Positions 35,692 to 43,530 of a stretch of 64,000 bases of DNA are shown here, piece after piece. The DNA comes from Agrobacterium sp. a22-2 (GTDB lineage Bacteria > Pseudomonadota > Alphaproteobacteria > Rhizobiales > Rhizobiaceae), in the NCBI RefSeq assembly GCF_012276985.1, contig NZ_JAAXMM010000001.1, positions 558,001 to 622,000 on the forward strand, given 5' to 3'. Numbering within the stretch: position 1 is the stretch's first letter; each line of letters opens with the position of its first letter. The notes beneath the pieces are model-generated. The model ran no database searches and was not told where the DNA came from. It saw only the letters and a list, made by a program, of their open reading frames with translations. A program made the position numbers and the translations under genes.

Positions 35692-36582
35692 TTATTTGAC
35701 AAATGCAAAGAGAACCGGCGCATACCACCTGTCGTCCCTCACAAGCCGGAACCCGAGGTTGTCGGGTGGCGCACCAACCGAGCAGCCGCCGCTCTTGGGA
35801 TCGCGGATAAACGAACTCATCGGCGAACGATGCTTGCCGACGGTGACGAACACGCCGCAAACGCCGCTCGTTCCGCCATCGGCGAACCCGTCCTCCAGAT
35901 TGAAGCGACGACTGCAGGTCGTGGTCCATTCCCAGACATTTCCGCCAAAATCGACCAGACCGAGTTCGTTCTCGCCAAATTGTCCCTGACGCAGGGGGTG
36001 AGGATCGAGCGATGCCTTGCGCGCCGCCTCGCGTTTGTAGTCGGCAAGCCAGCGCAAAGCCGGGTTGCGACTATCCGGATCGACGCCCAAGGCATCGTCG
36101 GGGAATTTCGAGCCGGCGGCAAAGGCCAGTTGTGCGTCGGTCGGCAACCGCCAGACCTCACCGGTCTGCTGCGACAGCCAGCGGGCATAGTCACTGGCGT
36201 CGTCGTAGTTGACGCCGGTTACCGGAAAGTCCGCAGCGCGGGCTTCTTCCGCGAGTTCCGGAGCGGTGCAGGCTCCCGCATCGACGCAGCGTCCGTATTC
36301 GCTGACGCTCACCTGGTACTTCATGATCTCCAACGGTTTGGCGACCCATTCGGTCAGGAGAGGCCCATCGACGGGCATGTCGTTCTTGTAGAAATCGCCG
36401 GCTGCCCGATAGGTGACCTCGCGCGGTTGGATGACGACGGTCTGCGGACCCGGCAAGGTCGCGGCGGTCAGATCGATGAGGCCGGTCTGCACCGCCAGTG
36501 CGCCGCCGAGCACCAGCAACAAGGCGAGCGGCACGACCACGGAAGCGGTCGATACGGTCTCATGTCGTGCGAGCGATGCCAT
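35692..36582 (-). CDS. nirV: NirV, formylglycine-generating-enzyme-like protein
   Basis: This 296-residue protein has one N-terminal membrane anchor (VVVPLALLLVLGGALAVQ, residues 15-32) and a FGE-sulfatase/SUMF1-type domain (about 75-290). That domain includes VTGVNYDDASDYARWLS, RLPTDAQLAFAA, FGGNVWEWTTTC and the closing DNLGFRLVRD. The orientation predicts a periplasmic domain. It lies directly after nirK, as in other alphaproteobacterial nirK-nirV pairs. The biochemical role is unknown; help in copper nitrite reductase maturation is often suggested but not shown by sequence. Confidence 0.88.
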   Translation of the reverse strand: MASLARHETVSTASVVVPLALLLVLGGALAVQTGLIDLTAATLPGPQTVVIQPREVTYRAAGDFYKNDMPVDGPLLTEWVAKPLEIMKYQVSVSEYGRCVDAGACTAPELAEEARAADFPVTGVNYDDASDYARWLSQQTGEVWRLPTDAQLAFAAGSKFPDDALGVDPDSRNPALRWLADYKREAARKASLDPHPLRQGQFGENELGLVDFGGNVWEWTTTCSRRFNLEDGFADGGTSGVCGVFVTVGKHRSPMSSFIRDPKSGGCSVGAPPDNLGFRLVRDDRWYAPVLFAFVK

Positions 36583-36715
36583 TGGAGCCTCCCGGATCTG
36601 TCGCCGGAGCCTTTGTTGCGTTTCGCATCAGGTCCGATGCGCCGAACGGGGGGATCAGGGGTTCTGCAGACGCCCTGCGGCTTTGAGAGCGGGGCGTCTG
36701 CGAAGTGTCGAGCGA

Positions 36716-37846
36716 TCAGGTGGCCGATGGCGCCATGACCGAGGTCATCAGATCGTCGTTCCAATCGCCGGTTACGGTGAAGTGGGCGGCGGCACCCAGT
36801 TCGAATGCCTCGATCAGGTTGTGGTTGACATAGGCGTAGATGCCCGGCTGCTCGAACGTGTAGAACGCGGCGCCGGCTGTACCGCCCGGAATGAACCAGG
36901 TTTCCTGATCGCGGTCCGGCGCGTTGCGGAACTTGCCGGTCGCCCAGACATAGTCGCCGTGACCGCCGATCAGATGCGGACGGGTATCGCGGTTGGCCTG
37001 CGAATGGACGATCAGCACCTTTTCGCCGACGGCGGCCTTCAGGGCATTCTCGCCGGTCAGGGCGCCGATGGCACCATTGAAGACGATGTGGCTCGGGGTC
37101 AGGCTGCGCATGACTTCCAGCACTTCCGGATAGGCGTCGCCGGCGCTCTCATACTTCTTGAATTCGCCCTTCTCATCCTTCGGAACATAGAAGTCCTGCT
37201 CGCCGACATAATAAATCTTGTCATAGACAAGCTCTTTGCCATGACCATCGGTCAGGCCTTCGCGCGGCAAAACCATGATGGCGCCGTTCATGCCCGAAGT
37301 GACGTGCCACGGAACCATGCCGGGAGGTGCGCAATGGTAGACAAAGACACCGGCCTTGGTGGCCTTGAAGCGTAGCACCGTCCGTTCACCGGGATTGACG
37401 ACCGTCAGCGCGCCGCCGCCCAGGGCACCCGTGGCCGAATGGAAGTCGATGTTGTGCTGCAGCGTATTGGTATCGGGGTTGATCAGCGTCAGTTCGACAT
37501 AATCGTCCTGATGGACCACCATTAGCGGGCCGGGAACCGAGCCGTTGAAGGTCATGGCGTTAACTTCGGTGCCCCTGTCGTCGACGATGATCTTCTTTTC
37601 CTCGATCGTCATGGTGAACTCAACGACCTTGGGGCCACCTTCGGCCTTCTGGGTGTGGGCGTGAACGAAGGGCGGACGGACGAGTTCGACCTTCTGGCGC
37701 GGCAAGGTCGATACATCGACCGGTGCCACTTTCACGGCGGCGCCAGCGGCCTGGGCCTGGGAATTTGTGATGATCGGCGCCAGAGCGCCGGCAAACGCCG
37801 CACCGGCCAAGATCGTGCGGCGGGTCATCTGCAACTGCTCAGTCAT
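36716..37846 (-). CDS. nirK: Copper-containing nitrite reductase NirK
   Basis: This 376-residue enzyme reduces nitrite to NO in the periplasm. It opens with a Tat signal ([14 protein letters not shown]). Every copper ligand is present: type 1 His131, Cys172, His181 and Met186; type 2 His136, His171 and His342. The catalytic Asp134 and His291 are also present, at a constant offset of 36 from Alcaligenes NirK numbering. The start has AAAGGAGA at the right distance; a 126-residue upstream extension is spurious. A TTTG-N8-CAAA box is 86 bp upstream. nirV and nnrR follow. Confidence 0.97.
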   Translation of the reverse strand: MTEQLQMTRRTILAGAAFAGALAPIITNSQAQAAGAAVKVAPVDVSTLPRQKVELVRPPFVHAHTQKAEGGPKVVEFTMTIEEKKIIVDDRGTEVNAMTFNGSVPGPLMVVHQDDYVELTLINPDTNTLQHNIDFHSATGALGGGALTVVNPGERTVLRFKATKAGVFVYHCAPPGMVPWHVTSGMNGAIMVLPREGLTDGHGKELVYDKIYYVGEQDFYVPKDEKGEFKKYESAGDAYPEVLEVMRSLTPSHIVFNGAIGALTGENALKAAVGEKVLIVHSQANRDTRPHLIGGHGDYVWATGKFRNAPDRDQETWFIPGGTAGAAFYTFEQPGIYAYVNHNLIEAFELGAAAHFTVTGDWNDDLMTSVMAPSAT

Positions 37847-37924
37847 CGGAAAGTCTCCTTTTGGAAAGAACGGAGCGCGGTTTCGCTCTGTTGTTTTGGT
37901 TGTAAGCCCGTTCCGAAATTGCTC

Positions 37925-37940
37925 TTTGAGCCAGCACAAA
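37925..37940. promoter_or_regulatory. NnrR-type box before nirK
   Basis: TTTG-AGCCAGCA-CAAA is centred 86 bp upstream of the nirK start codon, almost the same distance as the pseudoazurin box from its gene. It probably activates the nirK-nirV-nnrR operon. Confidence 0.8.
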
Positions 37941-38029
37941 TAACCCGGGCAAGGGGCTGCGTCATTTTGGCAGGACATCAAACTCACAGGACGCCGTTTC
38001 TTCCGAGACATGCATAAACCAGCCCCTGC

Positions 38030-38043
38030 TTGCGTCCGCGCAA
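38030..38043. promoter_or_regulatory. NnrR-type box before nnrS
   Basis: TTG-CGTCCGCG-CAA, within CTTGCGTCCGCGCAAAG, is centred 65 bp upstream of the nnrS start. It is separate from the nirK box in the same divergent region. Confidence 0.75.
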
Positions 38044-38101
38044 AGAACAAAGGCGTCGATATTCCTAGACAAATGTCAAAGATACTCTGATGGAGCATGA
38101 C

Positions 38102-39316
38102 ATGAGCGAGAATCCGACGACGACAAAGACGATCAGCCGGGCGGTGCCGCGCGGGCTTGCCAGAACCGGGCCGGTTCTGTTTTCCTACGGGTTCCGGCCC
38201 TTCTTCCTCGGCGCAGCCCTCCATGCCATCGTCGCCATGGCGCTGTGGATCGCCGCGCTGTTCTTGGGACTTGCGGTCGGTGGCGACTATGGCGCGTCAC
38301 ACTGGCATGCCCACGAAATGCTGTTCGGTTTCGCGCCGGCCGTGCTGGCCGGCTTCCTGCTGACCGCCGTGCCGAACTGGACAGGCCGGCTGCCCGTGTC
38401 GGGCCGGCCGCTGATCGCTCTCTTTGCTCTTTGGGTCGCGGGCCGCCTGGCGCTGCTCTACCCCGATCCGATCGGAATCGTGCCAGCCGCGGTGATCGAC
38501 GGAGCCTTCCTGCCGGCGCTGCTTGTCATCTGCGCCCGGGAGATCATTGCCGGGCGCAAATGGAAGGACCTGAAGATGGTGGGTGCACTGACGGCGCTGT
38601 CGCTCGCCAATGGCTGCTTCCATGTCGAAACAATCCTCGGCGAGCATGCCGGCTATGCGGCGAGGCTGGCGATCGGCGCCTATGTGACCCTGATCATGAT
38701 CGTCGGCGGCCGGATCATTCCGAGTTTCTGCCGCAACTGGCTGAACCAGCGCGGCGTCAGTTCCTTCCCCGTGCCCTACAATCGCTTCGACACGGTTGCC
38801 ATTCTCGCCGGCGCCGGGGCACTCGCCTGCTGGATCGGTGCACCCGACCAGCCTCTGACGGCCGTTGCCGCCCTTGCTGCCGCAGGGCTGCAGACGATCC
38901 GGCTATCTCGCTGGCGCGGCATGAGCGTCGTTGCGGAACCTTTGCTGTTCGTCCTGCACATCGCCTATGGCTTCATCCCGCTCGGCTTCCTGTCGATCGC
39001 GTTGGGTGCCTTCGAGCTGATGAACGCCACTTCCGTCCTGCATGTGCTGACGGTCGGCGTTGTCGCCTCCATGATGCTGGCTGTCATGACGCGGGCGACG
39101 CGTGGCCATACCGGCCGGGCGCTGAGCGCCTCGATCATGACGACGTGCTCCTATTGCGCGCTGTTTCTTGCCGCCCTGCTGCGGCCGCTGGGCGAGGTCT
39201 TTCCGGATTACGCGATGACACTCTACGCGGCGGCAGGCATCGCCTGGATGCTCGCCTTCCTGCTGTTCAGCCTGGAATACGGCCCGATGCTGGCCATCAC
39301 GCGACGCGCGCTGTAG
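38102..39316 (+). CDS. nnrS: NnrS family haem/copper membrane protein
   Basis: This 404-residue protein with about 12 membrane helices has the NnrS hallmarks [35 protein letters not shown] and GGRIIPSF. NnrS proteins are haem- and copper-containing and are linked to nitrosative stress and metabolism of NO-derived iron complexes. The start is set at 38102, where GGAG is correctly spaced; the ATG four codons earlier has no ribosome-binding site. It is divergent from nirK with its own box and is followed by a strong terminator. Confidence 0.92.
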   Translation: MSENPTTTKTISRAVPRGLARTGPVLFSYGFRPFFLGAALHAIVAMALWIAALFLGLAVGGDYGASHWHAHEMLFGFAPAVLAGFLLTAVPNWTGRLPVSGRPLIALFALWVAGRLALLYPDPIGIVPAAVIDGAFLPALLVICAREIIAGRKWKDLKMVGALTALSLANGCFHVETILGEHAGYAARLAIGAYVTLIMIVGGRIIPSFCRNWLNQRGVSSFPVPYNRFDTVAILAGAGALACWIGAPDQPLTAVAALAAAGLQTIRLSRWRGMSVVAEPLLFVLHIAYGFIPLGFLSIALGAFELMNATSVLHVLTVGVVASMMLAVMTRATRGHTGRALSASIMTTCSYCALFLAALLRPLGEVFPDYAMTLYAAAGIAWMLAFLLFSLEYGPMLAITRRAL

Positions 39317-39332
39317 AAATCCCACAATGCGA

Positions 39333-39358
39333 AAAGCCCGGCATCGATGCCGGGCTTT
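39333..39358. terminator. Bidirectional terminator between nnrS and the DUF59 gene
   Basis: AAAGCCCGGCATC-GATGCCGGGCTTT is a perfect 26-bp palindrome flanked by A and T runs. It lies between the convergent nnrS and DUF59 genes and can serve both strands. Confidence 0.88.
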
Positions 39359-39372
39359 GTTGTCGTTGCGGA

Positions 39373-39675
39373 TCAGGCAGATACCGTCTCCGTGATCCGG
39401 TCGGGCGTCCAGGGCGGATCATAGGTCAGAGCCACATCCACCTGCCGCACACCCGGCACGCCGCCGGCGCAGGCCTGCACGGCGTCTTTCAGGAAGCCTG
39501 CCGCCGGGCAGCCCTTGACCGTAGTGGTCATTGAGACATGCACGACGTCGTCCGGCAGCACCTGCACGTCATAGATCAATCCGAGATCGACGATATTGCC
39601 GCCGATTTCCGGATCGATGATCGACCGCAGCGCGTCGCGTACCGCCGCCTGCAGACCGTCCGACATTGCCGTCAC
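39373..39675 (-). CDS. DUF59 (MIP18/PaaD-like) iron-sulfur assembly-type protein
   Basis: This 100-residue DUF59 protein has the family core LRSIIDPEIGGNIVDLGLIYDVQV and a single conserved cysteine in TTTVKGCPAAGFL. Members such as SufT and MIP18 help load or mature Fe-S proteins. Its start overlaps the stop of the double-DUF2249 gene (ATGA), so it is the last gene of a leftward operon whose other members are DUF2249 proteins and a membrane protein. A role in repairing or maturing metal centres during nitrosative stress is plausible but unproven. Confidence 0.85.
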   Translation of the reverse strand: MTAMSDGLQAAVRDALRSIIDPEIGGNIVDLGLIYDVQVLPDDVVHVSMTTTVKGCPAAGFLKDAVQACAGGVPGVRQVDVALTYDPPWTPDRITETVSA

Positions 39676-40193
39676 GCCTTGCCCCGTCCGACCCGGACCA
39701 GCATACGATAGGACGTGCCGGTTTCATCGAAATTGCCGACCCACTGATGACCGCGCTTTTCAAGCTCGGGCATCAGGAAAACAGGTTCTCGCGACAGGAC
39801 CGCAAACAGCACCTCGCCGGGCTCCATCTGTTCGGTCTTGGCGAGAATACGGGTCATCGGTTCGGGTGGATCGAGATCGGTCAGGTCGAGATGCCATTCC
39901 GGATCTGGCCAGACCTGCGGCATCTCGGCACTGGTGGAGGCAGCGACATCGGCAACGCCGCCGGGTTCCGGCGTGAACAGCACTTCCCAATCGCCATTGC
40001 CGATCTCGGTGGCGCTATGGGTGAAGCCGCGTTTTCCCATGACGCGGAAGAGCGGCTCCGGCTTGAAGGTGGCAATCAGCTTGAAACCCTGACCGGGTGC
40101 CAGCGATTGCACCGCCTCCATGATATCGTGGAAGGGTTCGCCGCCATTGCGCAGAACGGGGCGGACATCGAGTTCCTTGTGGGATGGCGTCAT
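39672..40193 (-). CDS. Double DUF2249 protein
   Basis: This 173-residue protein has two DUF2249 units. The first (about 5-75) starts KELDVRPVLRNGGEPFHDIMEA and the second (about 98-172) ends RVGRGKA; each keeps a PEP- or EPV-type turn (KPEPLFRVM, REPVFLMPEL). The start has AGGAGG at 40198-40203. A longer reading upstream is a shadow of the membrane-protein gene. DUF2249 has a TusA/SirA-like fold pattern and is common next to denitrification genes. Function is unknown. It is coupled to both neighbours by ATGA overlaps. Confidence 0.82.
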   Translation of the reverse strand: MTPSHKELDVRPVLRNGGEPFHDIMEAVQSLAPGQGFKLIATFKPEPLFRVMGKRGFTHSATEIGNGDWEVLFTPEPGGVADVAASTSAEMPQVWPDPEWHLDLTDLDPPEPMTRILAKTEQMEPGEVLFAVLSREPVFLMPELEKRGHQWVGNFDETGTSYRMLVRVGRGKA

Positions 40194-41554
40194 GGTTGCC
40201 TCCTGGGGTCGGGGGTTGGCAGAAAGAGATCGGGACGGATCGCGCCTGAGGGCAAGCGCAATGCCGCGGGCACGTCGCAGAGCAGGCGGGCGCGGGCATA
40301 TTCGACGATGAGCGCCAGTGTGGTGGCGAATTGAAGGGCGGCACCCGCGCGGAAGACGGGTGGCCAGCCAAGGTAGAGCGCCGTCGTTGCCGCGGCCACG
40401 CCGGCATAGAACAGGGCAAACCAGACAGAGGCGCGGCGTTCCCTGACGAGATCCTGGACGCGCGGCGTTTGGACCCGGCCCAGCAGCGGGCCGTAGCATT
40501 CGAGCCAGGTCAGGAACGGTGTGATCTTGTAGAGCTGGGCAAGGCCAAGGCCGCTCAGCCAGCCGAAGATGACGAGATAGACGACGGGCGCGGCACCCTC
40601 GGCGGGCCTGCCGAGGAGGGTCATGACGACGAGCAAGGTGACGGATACAAAAAGAGCGCCAAAGGCACCGACACTGGCAAGACTGTTCAACTCCATATGC
40701 CGACGCCGGCGCGCCCGATAGATCGACAGCAGATCGCCGCTGTAAAGCGCCGTCGCCAGCAGCCCGAGCATCAGGGCGGCAGCCAGCGGCATCAACGGCC
40801 GGTCCAGCCCGCCGACCAGAGCCGCGGCGCAAAGAGCGACCGCCAGCAAGGCGAGTGTGCCCGCCCACCAGACGGTTCGGCTGGTGCGCCGGTCCACCTC
40901 TGGCGTCAGGAGAAACATCGACAGCAGCCGGTAGCTGACACCAATGGCGGAAAAGCTCATCCAGCCACCCAGACCCAACGCTACATGCAGGATCACGCCG
41001 TCCGGCAACAGCCCGGCCAGCCAATCGGGAACGTCATATCCGGAAAGGAGAAATCCGAAACCAGTGCCGAGCATCACGGTCAGGCCCAGGGAAACGAGAC
41101 CGACGGCGACGAAGCGGCCGACCAGCGGCAGGGGCCTTGCCTGCCAGAGCGTCGCGGCGAGCATGGCCGCCACCAGCAGATAGCCGGTGGAAAGCGTGAG
41201 CGCGCCACCGACCAGAACGAAAGGCGCATTGGTCCGTTGTGCGGCAAGACCACCGAAGCCCGAGACCAGGGCGGTATCGCCGAGCACGATCAGCAGCAGG
41301 GCCGGAAGAGCAAGCCGGTCACCCCGCAGCGGCTTTGCGACCAGCACAGGCACAAACTGCAGCAGAGCACCCGACATCAAAAGACCGAGCCAGCCGGCGG
41401 TGACGAGATGAACGACGCCCAGCGTTTCCGGGGCTTCAAGCGTTGCCTGCGGATAGCCATAGCCTGCCGCGATCAGCGCCTCGCCCAGAGCCAGGAACAG
41501 GCAGGCGGCGGCAAAATAACTCATGGTCCAGCGGGACAGGGTCGCACCCGGCAT
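40190..41554 (-). CDS. Twelve-helix membrane protein resembling NnrS/haem-copper subunit I
   Basis: This 454-residue integral membrane protein has about 12 helices. The segment HLVTAGWLGLLMSGALLQFV plus P lines up without gaps with the NnrS segment [20 protein letters not shown] plus P: same His, Gly at +5, [AS]G at +12/+13, LL at +15/+16 and VP at +19/+20. A second His-bearing helix (VILHVALGLGGWMSFSAIG) is a possible haem-ligand site. The start at 41554 is chosen for its GGAGG. It lies inside the DUF2249/DUF59 operon. I call it an NnrS-like, haem-binding candidate of unknown function. Confidence 0.75.
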   Translation of the reverse strand: MPGATLSRWTMSYFAAACLFLALGEALIAAGYGYPQATLEAPETLGVVHLVTAGWLGLLMSGALLQFVPVLVAKPLRGDRLALPALLLIVLGDTALVSGFGGLAAQRTNAPFVLVGGALTLSTGYLLVAAMLAATLWQARPLPLVGRFVAVGLVSLGLTVMLGTGFGFLLSGYDVPDWLAGLLPDGVILHVALGLGGWMSFSAIGVSYRLLSMFLLTPEVDRRTSRTVWWAGTLALLAVALCAAALVGGLDRPLMPLAAALMLGLLATALYSGDLLSIYRARRRRHMELNSLASVGAFGALFVSVTLLVVMTLLGRPAEGAAPVVYLVIFGWLSGLGLAQLYKITPFLTWLECYGPLLGRVQTPRVQDLVRERRASVWFALFYAGVAAATTALYLGWPPVFRAGAALQFATTLALIVEYARARLLCDVPAALRLPSGAIRPDLFLPTPDPRRQP

Positions 41555-41599
41555 GTCAGCCTCCAGCATCTACCATGGTGCGCCCCATCCCTATGCCTG

Positions 41600-41878
41600 T
41601 CAGTGATCACTGCCGCAGCAGCAATCACATCCATCGCTCTTCATCCGCGCAATCTCGACGCGCCAGACGTCCGGCCCCTGCTCCAGATAATCCCAGTCGA
41701 AGATGCCGGGATAGTTGGCCTGCAGCTGATAATGCAAGGGACGCGGATCGTGATCGCTGGTGATCAGCATCGATCCTCCCGGTGCCAGGGCATTGAGCAT
41801 GCCGAAGATCTTCGGATGGCGCTCGGCCGGCGGAATGATGCGAACGTCGATCAGCGGCTTGGACTGGGTGTCTGTCAT
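41600..41878 (-). CDS. Single-domain DUF2249 protein with Cys-rich tail
   Basis: This is a 92-residue protein with one DUF2249 domain (PLIDVRIIPPAERHPKIFGM, LNALAPGGSMLITSDHDPRPL) and the C-terminal tail GCDCCCGSDH. The tail holds four cysteines and a histidine, a likely metal-binding end. It is the first gene of the leftward operon with the 12-helix protein, the double DUF2249 protein and the DUF59 protein, and it is divergent from hemN. A TTTG-N8-CAAA box lies 100 bp upstream. Function unknown; metal or NO handling is inferred. Confidence 0.82.
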   Translation of the reverse strand: MTDTQSKPLIDVRIIPPAERHPKIFGMLNALAPGGSMLITSDHDPRPLHYQLQANYPGIFDWDYLEQGPDVWRVEIARMKSDGCDCCCGSDH

Positions 41879-41970
41879 GGTCGTGTTAATCTCTCTTCGG
41901 GCCAAAAGGAACATGGATACGGCCGGCCCCAGCCGGTGATCGAACCCTAGACGGATCCAGCAAGGGACAA

Positions 41971-41986
41971 TTTGTCGCTGCGCAAA
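41971..41986. promoter_or_regulatory. NnrR-type box before the DUF2249 operon
   Basis: TTTG-TCGCTGCG-CAAA is centred 100 bp upstream of the DUF2249 start and 118 bp upstream of hemN. The hemN gene has a nearer box, so this one more likely serves the leftward operon. Confidence 0.75.
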
Positions 41987-42023
41987 CAAGTTTCGGAAAG
42001 GCAGGCGGCTTTCGTCGCGCTGC

Positions 42024-42037
42024 TTGGGATTTAACAA
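42024..42037. promoter_or_regulatory. Fnr/NnrR-type box before hemN
   Basis: TTG-GGATTTAA-CAA is centred 66 bp upstream of the hemN start, the same geometry as the nnrS and norE boxes. FNR-type proteins with the TTGAT-N4-ATCAA site may also use it, but the inner bases do not match FNR well. Confidence 0.65.
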
Positions 42038-42096
42038 AGAGCAATCGGGTCGGGCCCCTTAGACTTCGGACACGTATCAACCGGAGCCTTGTTCCC

Positions 42097-43449
42097 ATGC
42101 AGAAAAACCTCATCGAGAAATATGGCGACGCCCGCCTGCCGCGCTATACCAGCTATCCCACTGCCCCGCGCTTTTCGCCGGGTATCGGCGCCGGCACCTA
42201 TGGCGACTGGCTGGCGGCGATCCCGGCCGATGAGGCCATCTCGCTCTATCTGCACATCCCCTTCTGCCGCTCGATGTGCTGGTATTGCGGCTGTCACACC
42301 TCGATCACCACGAAAGACCAGCCGATCATGGACTATCTCGACGGGCTGAAAGCCGAGATCAGGACGGTGAGTCACGCCGCCGGCAAGCGCCTTCAGGTCG
42401 GCCAGGTGCATTTCGGCGGCGGCACGCCGACCATCATGCAGCCGGAAGAATTCCTCGATCTGACCGCGTTTTTGAAACAGCATTTCGATCTGTCCGAAAA
42501 ATCCGAGATCGCCGTGGAAATCGATCCCAGACGCCTGACGATCGAGATGAGCGAGGCACTGGGGGCGGCCGGTGTGGCGCGCGCCAGCCTCGGCGTGCAG
42601 AGCTTCGATCCAGTGGTGCAAAAAGCGATCAATCGCATTCAATCCATCGAGGAGACGGCGGACGCTGTCCAAGGGTTGCGGGCAAACGGCGTGCACAGCA
42701 TCAATTTCGACCTGATCTACGGCCTGCCGCATCAGACCGTGTCCTCCTGCATCGACACCGCCAAGGCGGCCATTGCGATGAAGCCGGACCGTTTCGCCGT
42801 GTTCGGCTATGCCCATATCCCCTCCTTCAAGAAGCACCAGAGGCTGATCGACGAAAATGCGCTGCCGGATATGCGGGCCCGCAATGCCCAGGCGGAAGCC
42901 ATCGCCGATACGCTCGTTGCCGCCGGTTACAGCCAAATCGGGCTCGACCATTTCGCGCTGCCCGCTGACGACCTGGCGCAGGCGGCGGCAACCGGTCGCC
43001 TGCACCGCAATTTCCAGGGCTATACCACCGATGCCTGCAAGACGCTGATCGGACTTGGCGCCTCGGCGATCGGCCGGACGGCAAACGGCTATGTGCAGAA
43101 CGAGGTGGCGATCGGCCAATATGCGCAGCGGGTCGTTTCCGGCCAGTTGGCGACCGCCAAGGGTTACCGGCTGAGCCCCGAGGATGGCCTTCGCGCTGCC
43201 GTGATCGAACGGCTGATGTGCGATTTCAGGGCCGATATCGCCGGCCTGTCGGCTGACCACGGCTTTGCGGACGATTTTCTGCTGAGCGGCAATGTTGCCC
43301 TGAAACAGCTCAAGGAAGACGGTGTCCTGTCGTTTTCCGGCGGAATGCTTGATGTGCGCAAGGATTGCCGTTTCATCATCCGCGCCGTGGCCGCCGCCTT
43401 CGATGCCTATCTCGACCAGTCTGCCCGCAGCTATTCCAAGGCAGCCTGA
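42097..43449 (+). CDS. hemN: Oxygen-independent coproporphyrinogen III oxidase HemN
   Basis: This 450-residue radical-SAM enzyme converts coproporphyrinogen III to protoporphyrinogen IX without oxygen. The cluster motif is HIPFCRSMCWYCGC (Cys57, Cys61, Cys64 plus Cys66), as in HemN proper rather than HemW. FGGGTPTIMQPEE, GVQSFDPVVQKAINRIQ and HFALPADDLAQA follow in the usual order. It provides haem for anaerobic respiration and sits within the denitrification island with its own box upstream. Confidence 0.95.
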   Translation: MQKNLIEKYGDARLPRYTSYPTAPRFSPGIGAGTYGDWLAAIPADEAISLYLHIPFCRSMCWYCGCHTSITTKDQPIMDYLDGLKAEIRTVSHAAGKRLQVGQVHFGGGTPTIMQPEEFLDLTAFLKQHFDLSEKSEIAVEIDPRRLTIEMSEALGAAGVARASLGVQSFDPVVQKAINRIQSIEETADAVQGLRANGVHSINFDLIYGLPHQTVSSCIDTAKAAIAMKPDRFAVFGYAHIPSFKKHQRLIDENALPDMRARNAQAEAIADTLVAAGYSQIGLDHFALPADDLAQAAATGRLHRNFQGYTTDACKTLIGLGASAIGRTANGYVQNEVAIGQYAQRVVSGQLATAKGYRLSPEDGLRAAVIERLMCDFRADIAGLSADHGFADDFLLSGNVALKQLKEDGVLSFSGGMLDVRKDCRFIIRAVAAAFDAYLDQSARSYSKAA

Positions 43450-43471
43450 GGCGGCTCTAACCTGACACAGA

Positions 43472-43504
43472 AAAGGCCCGGCAAACCCCATTTGCCGGGC
43501 CTTT
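43472..43504. terminator. Bidirectional terminator between hemN and norD
   Basis: AAAGGCCCGGCAAA (43472-43485) and TTTGCCGGGCCTTT (43491-43504) form a perfect 14-bp stem with loop CCCCA. It is followed by CCTTTTT on the plus strand. It ends both hemN and the leftward nor operon. Confidence 0.9.
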
Positions 43505-43530
43505 CCTTTTTCCGCAATCCTGCCTCCGCC

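Noticed and set aside
40331..41950. Plus-strand frame of 539 codons
   Set aside because: It is antisense to the 12-helix membrane protein gene; the composition is highly charged low-complexity and implausible for a protein.
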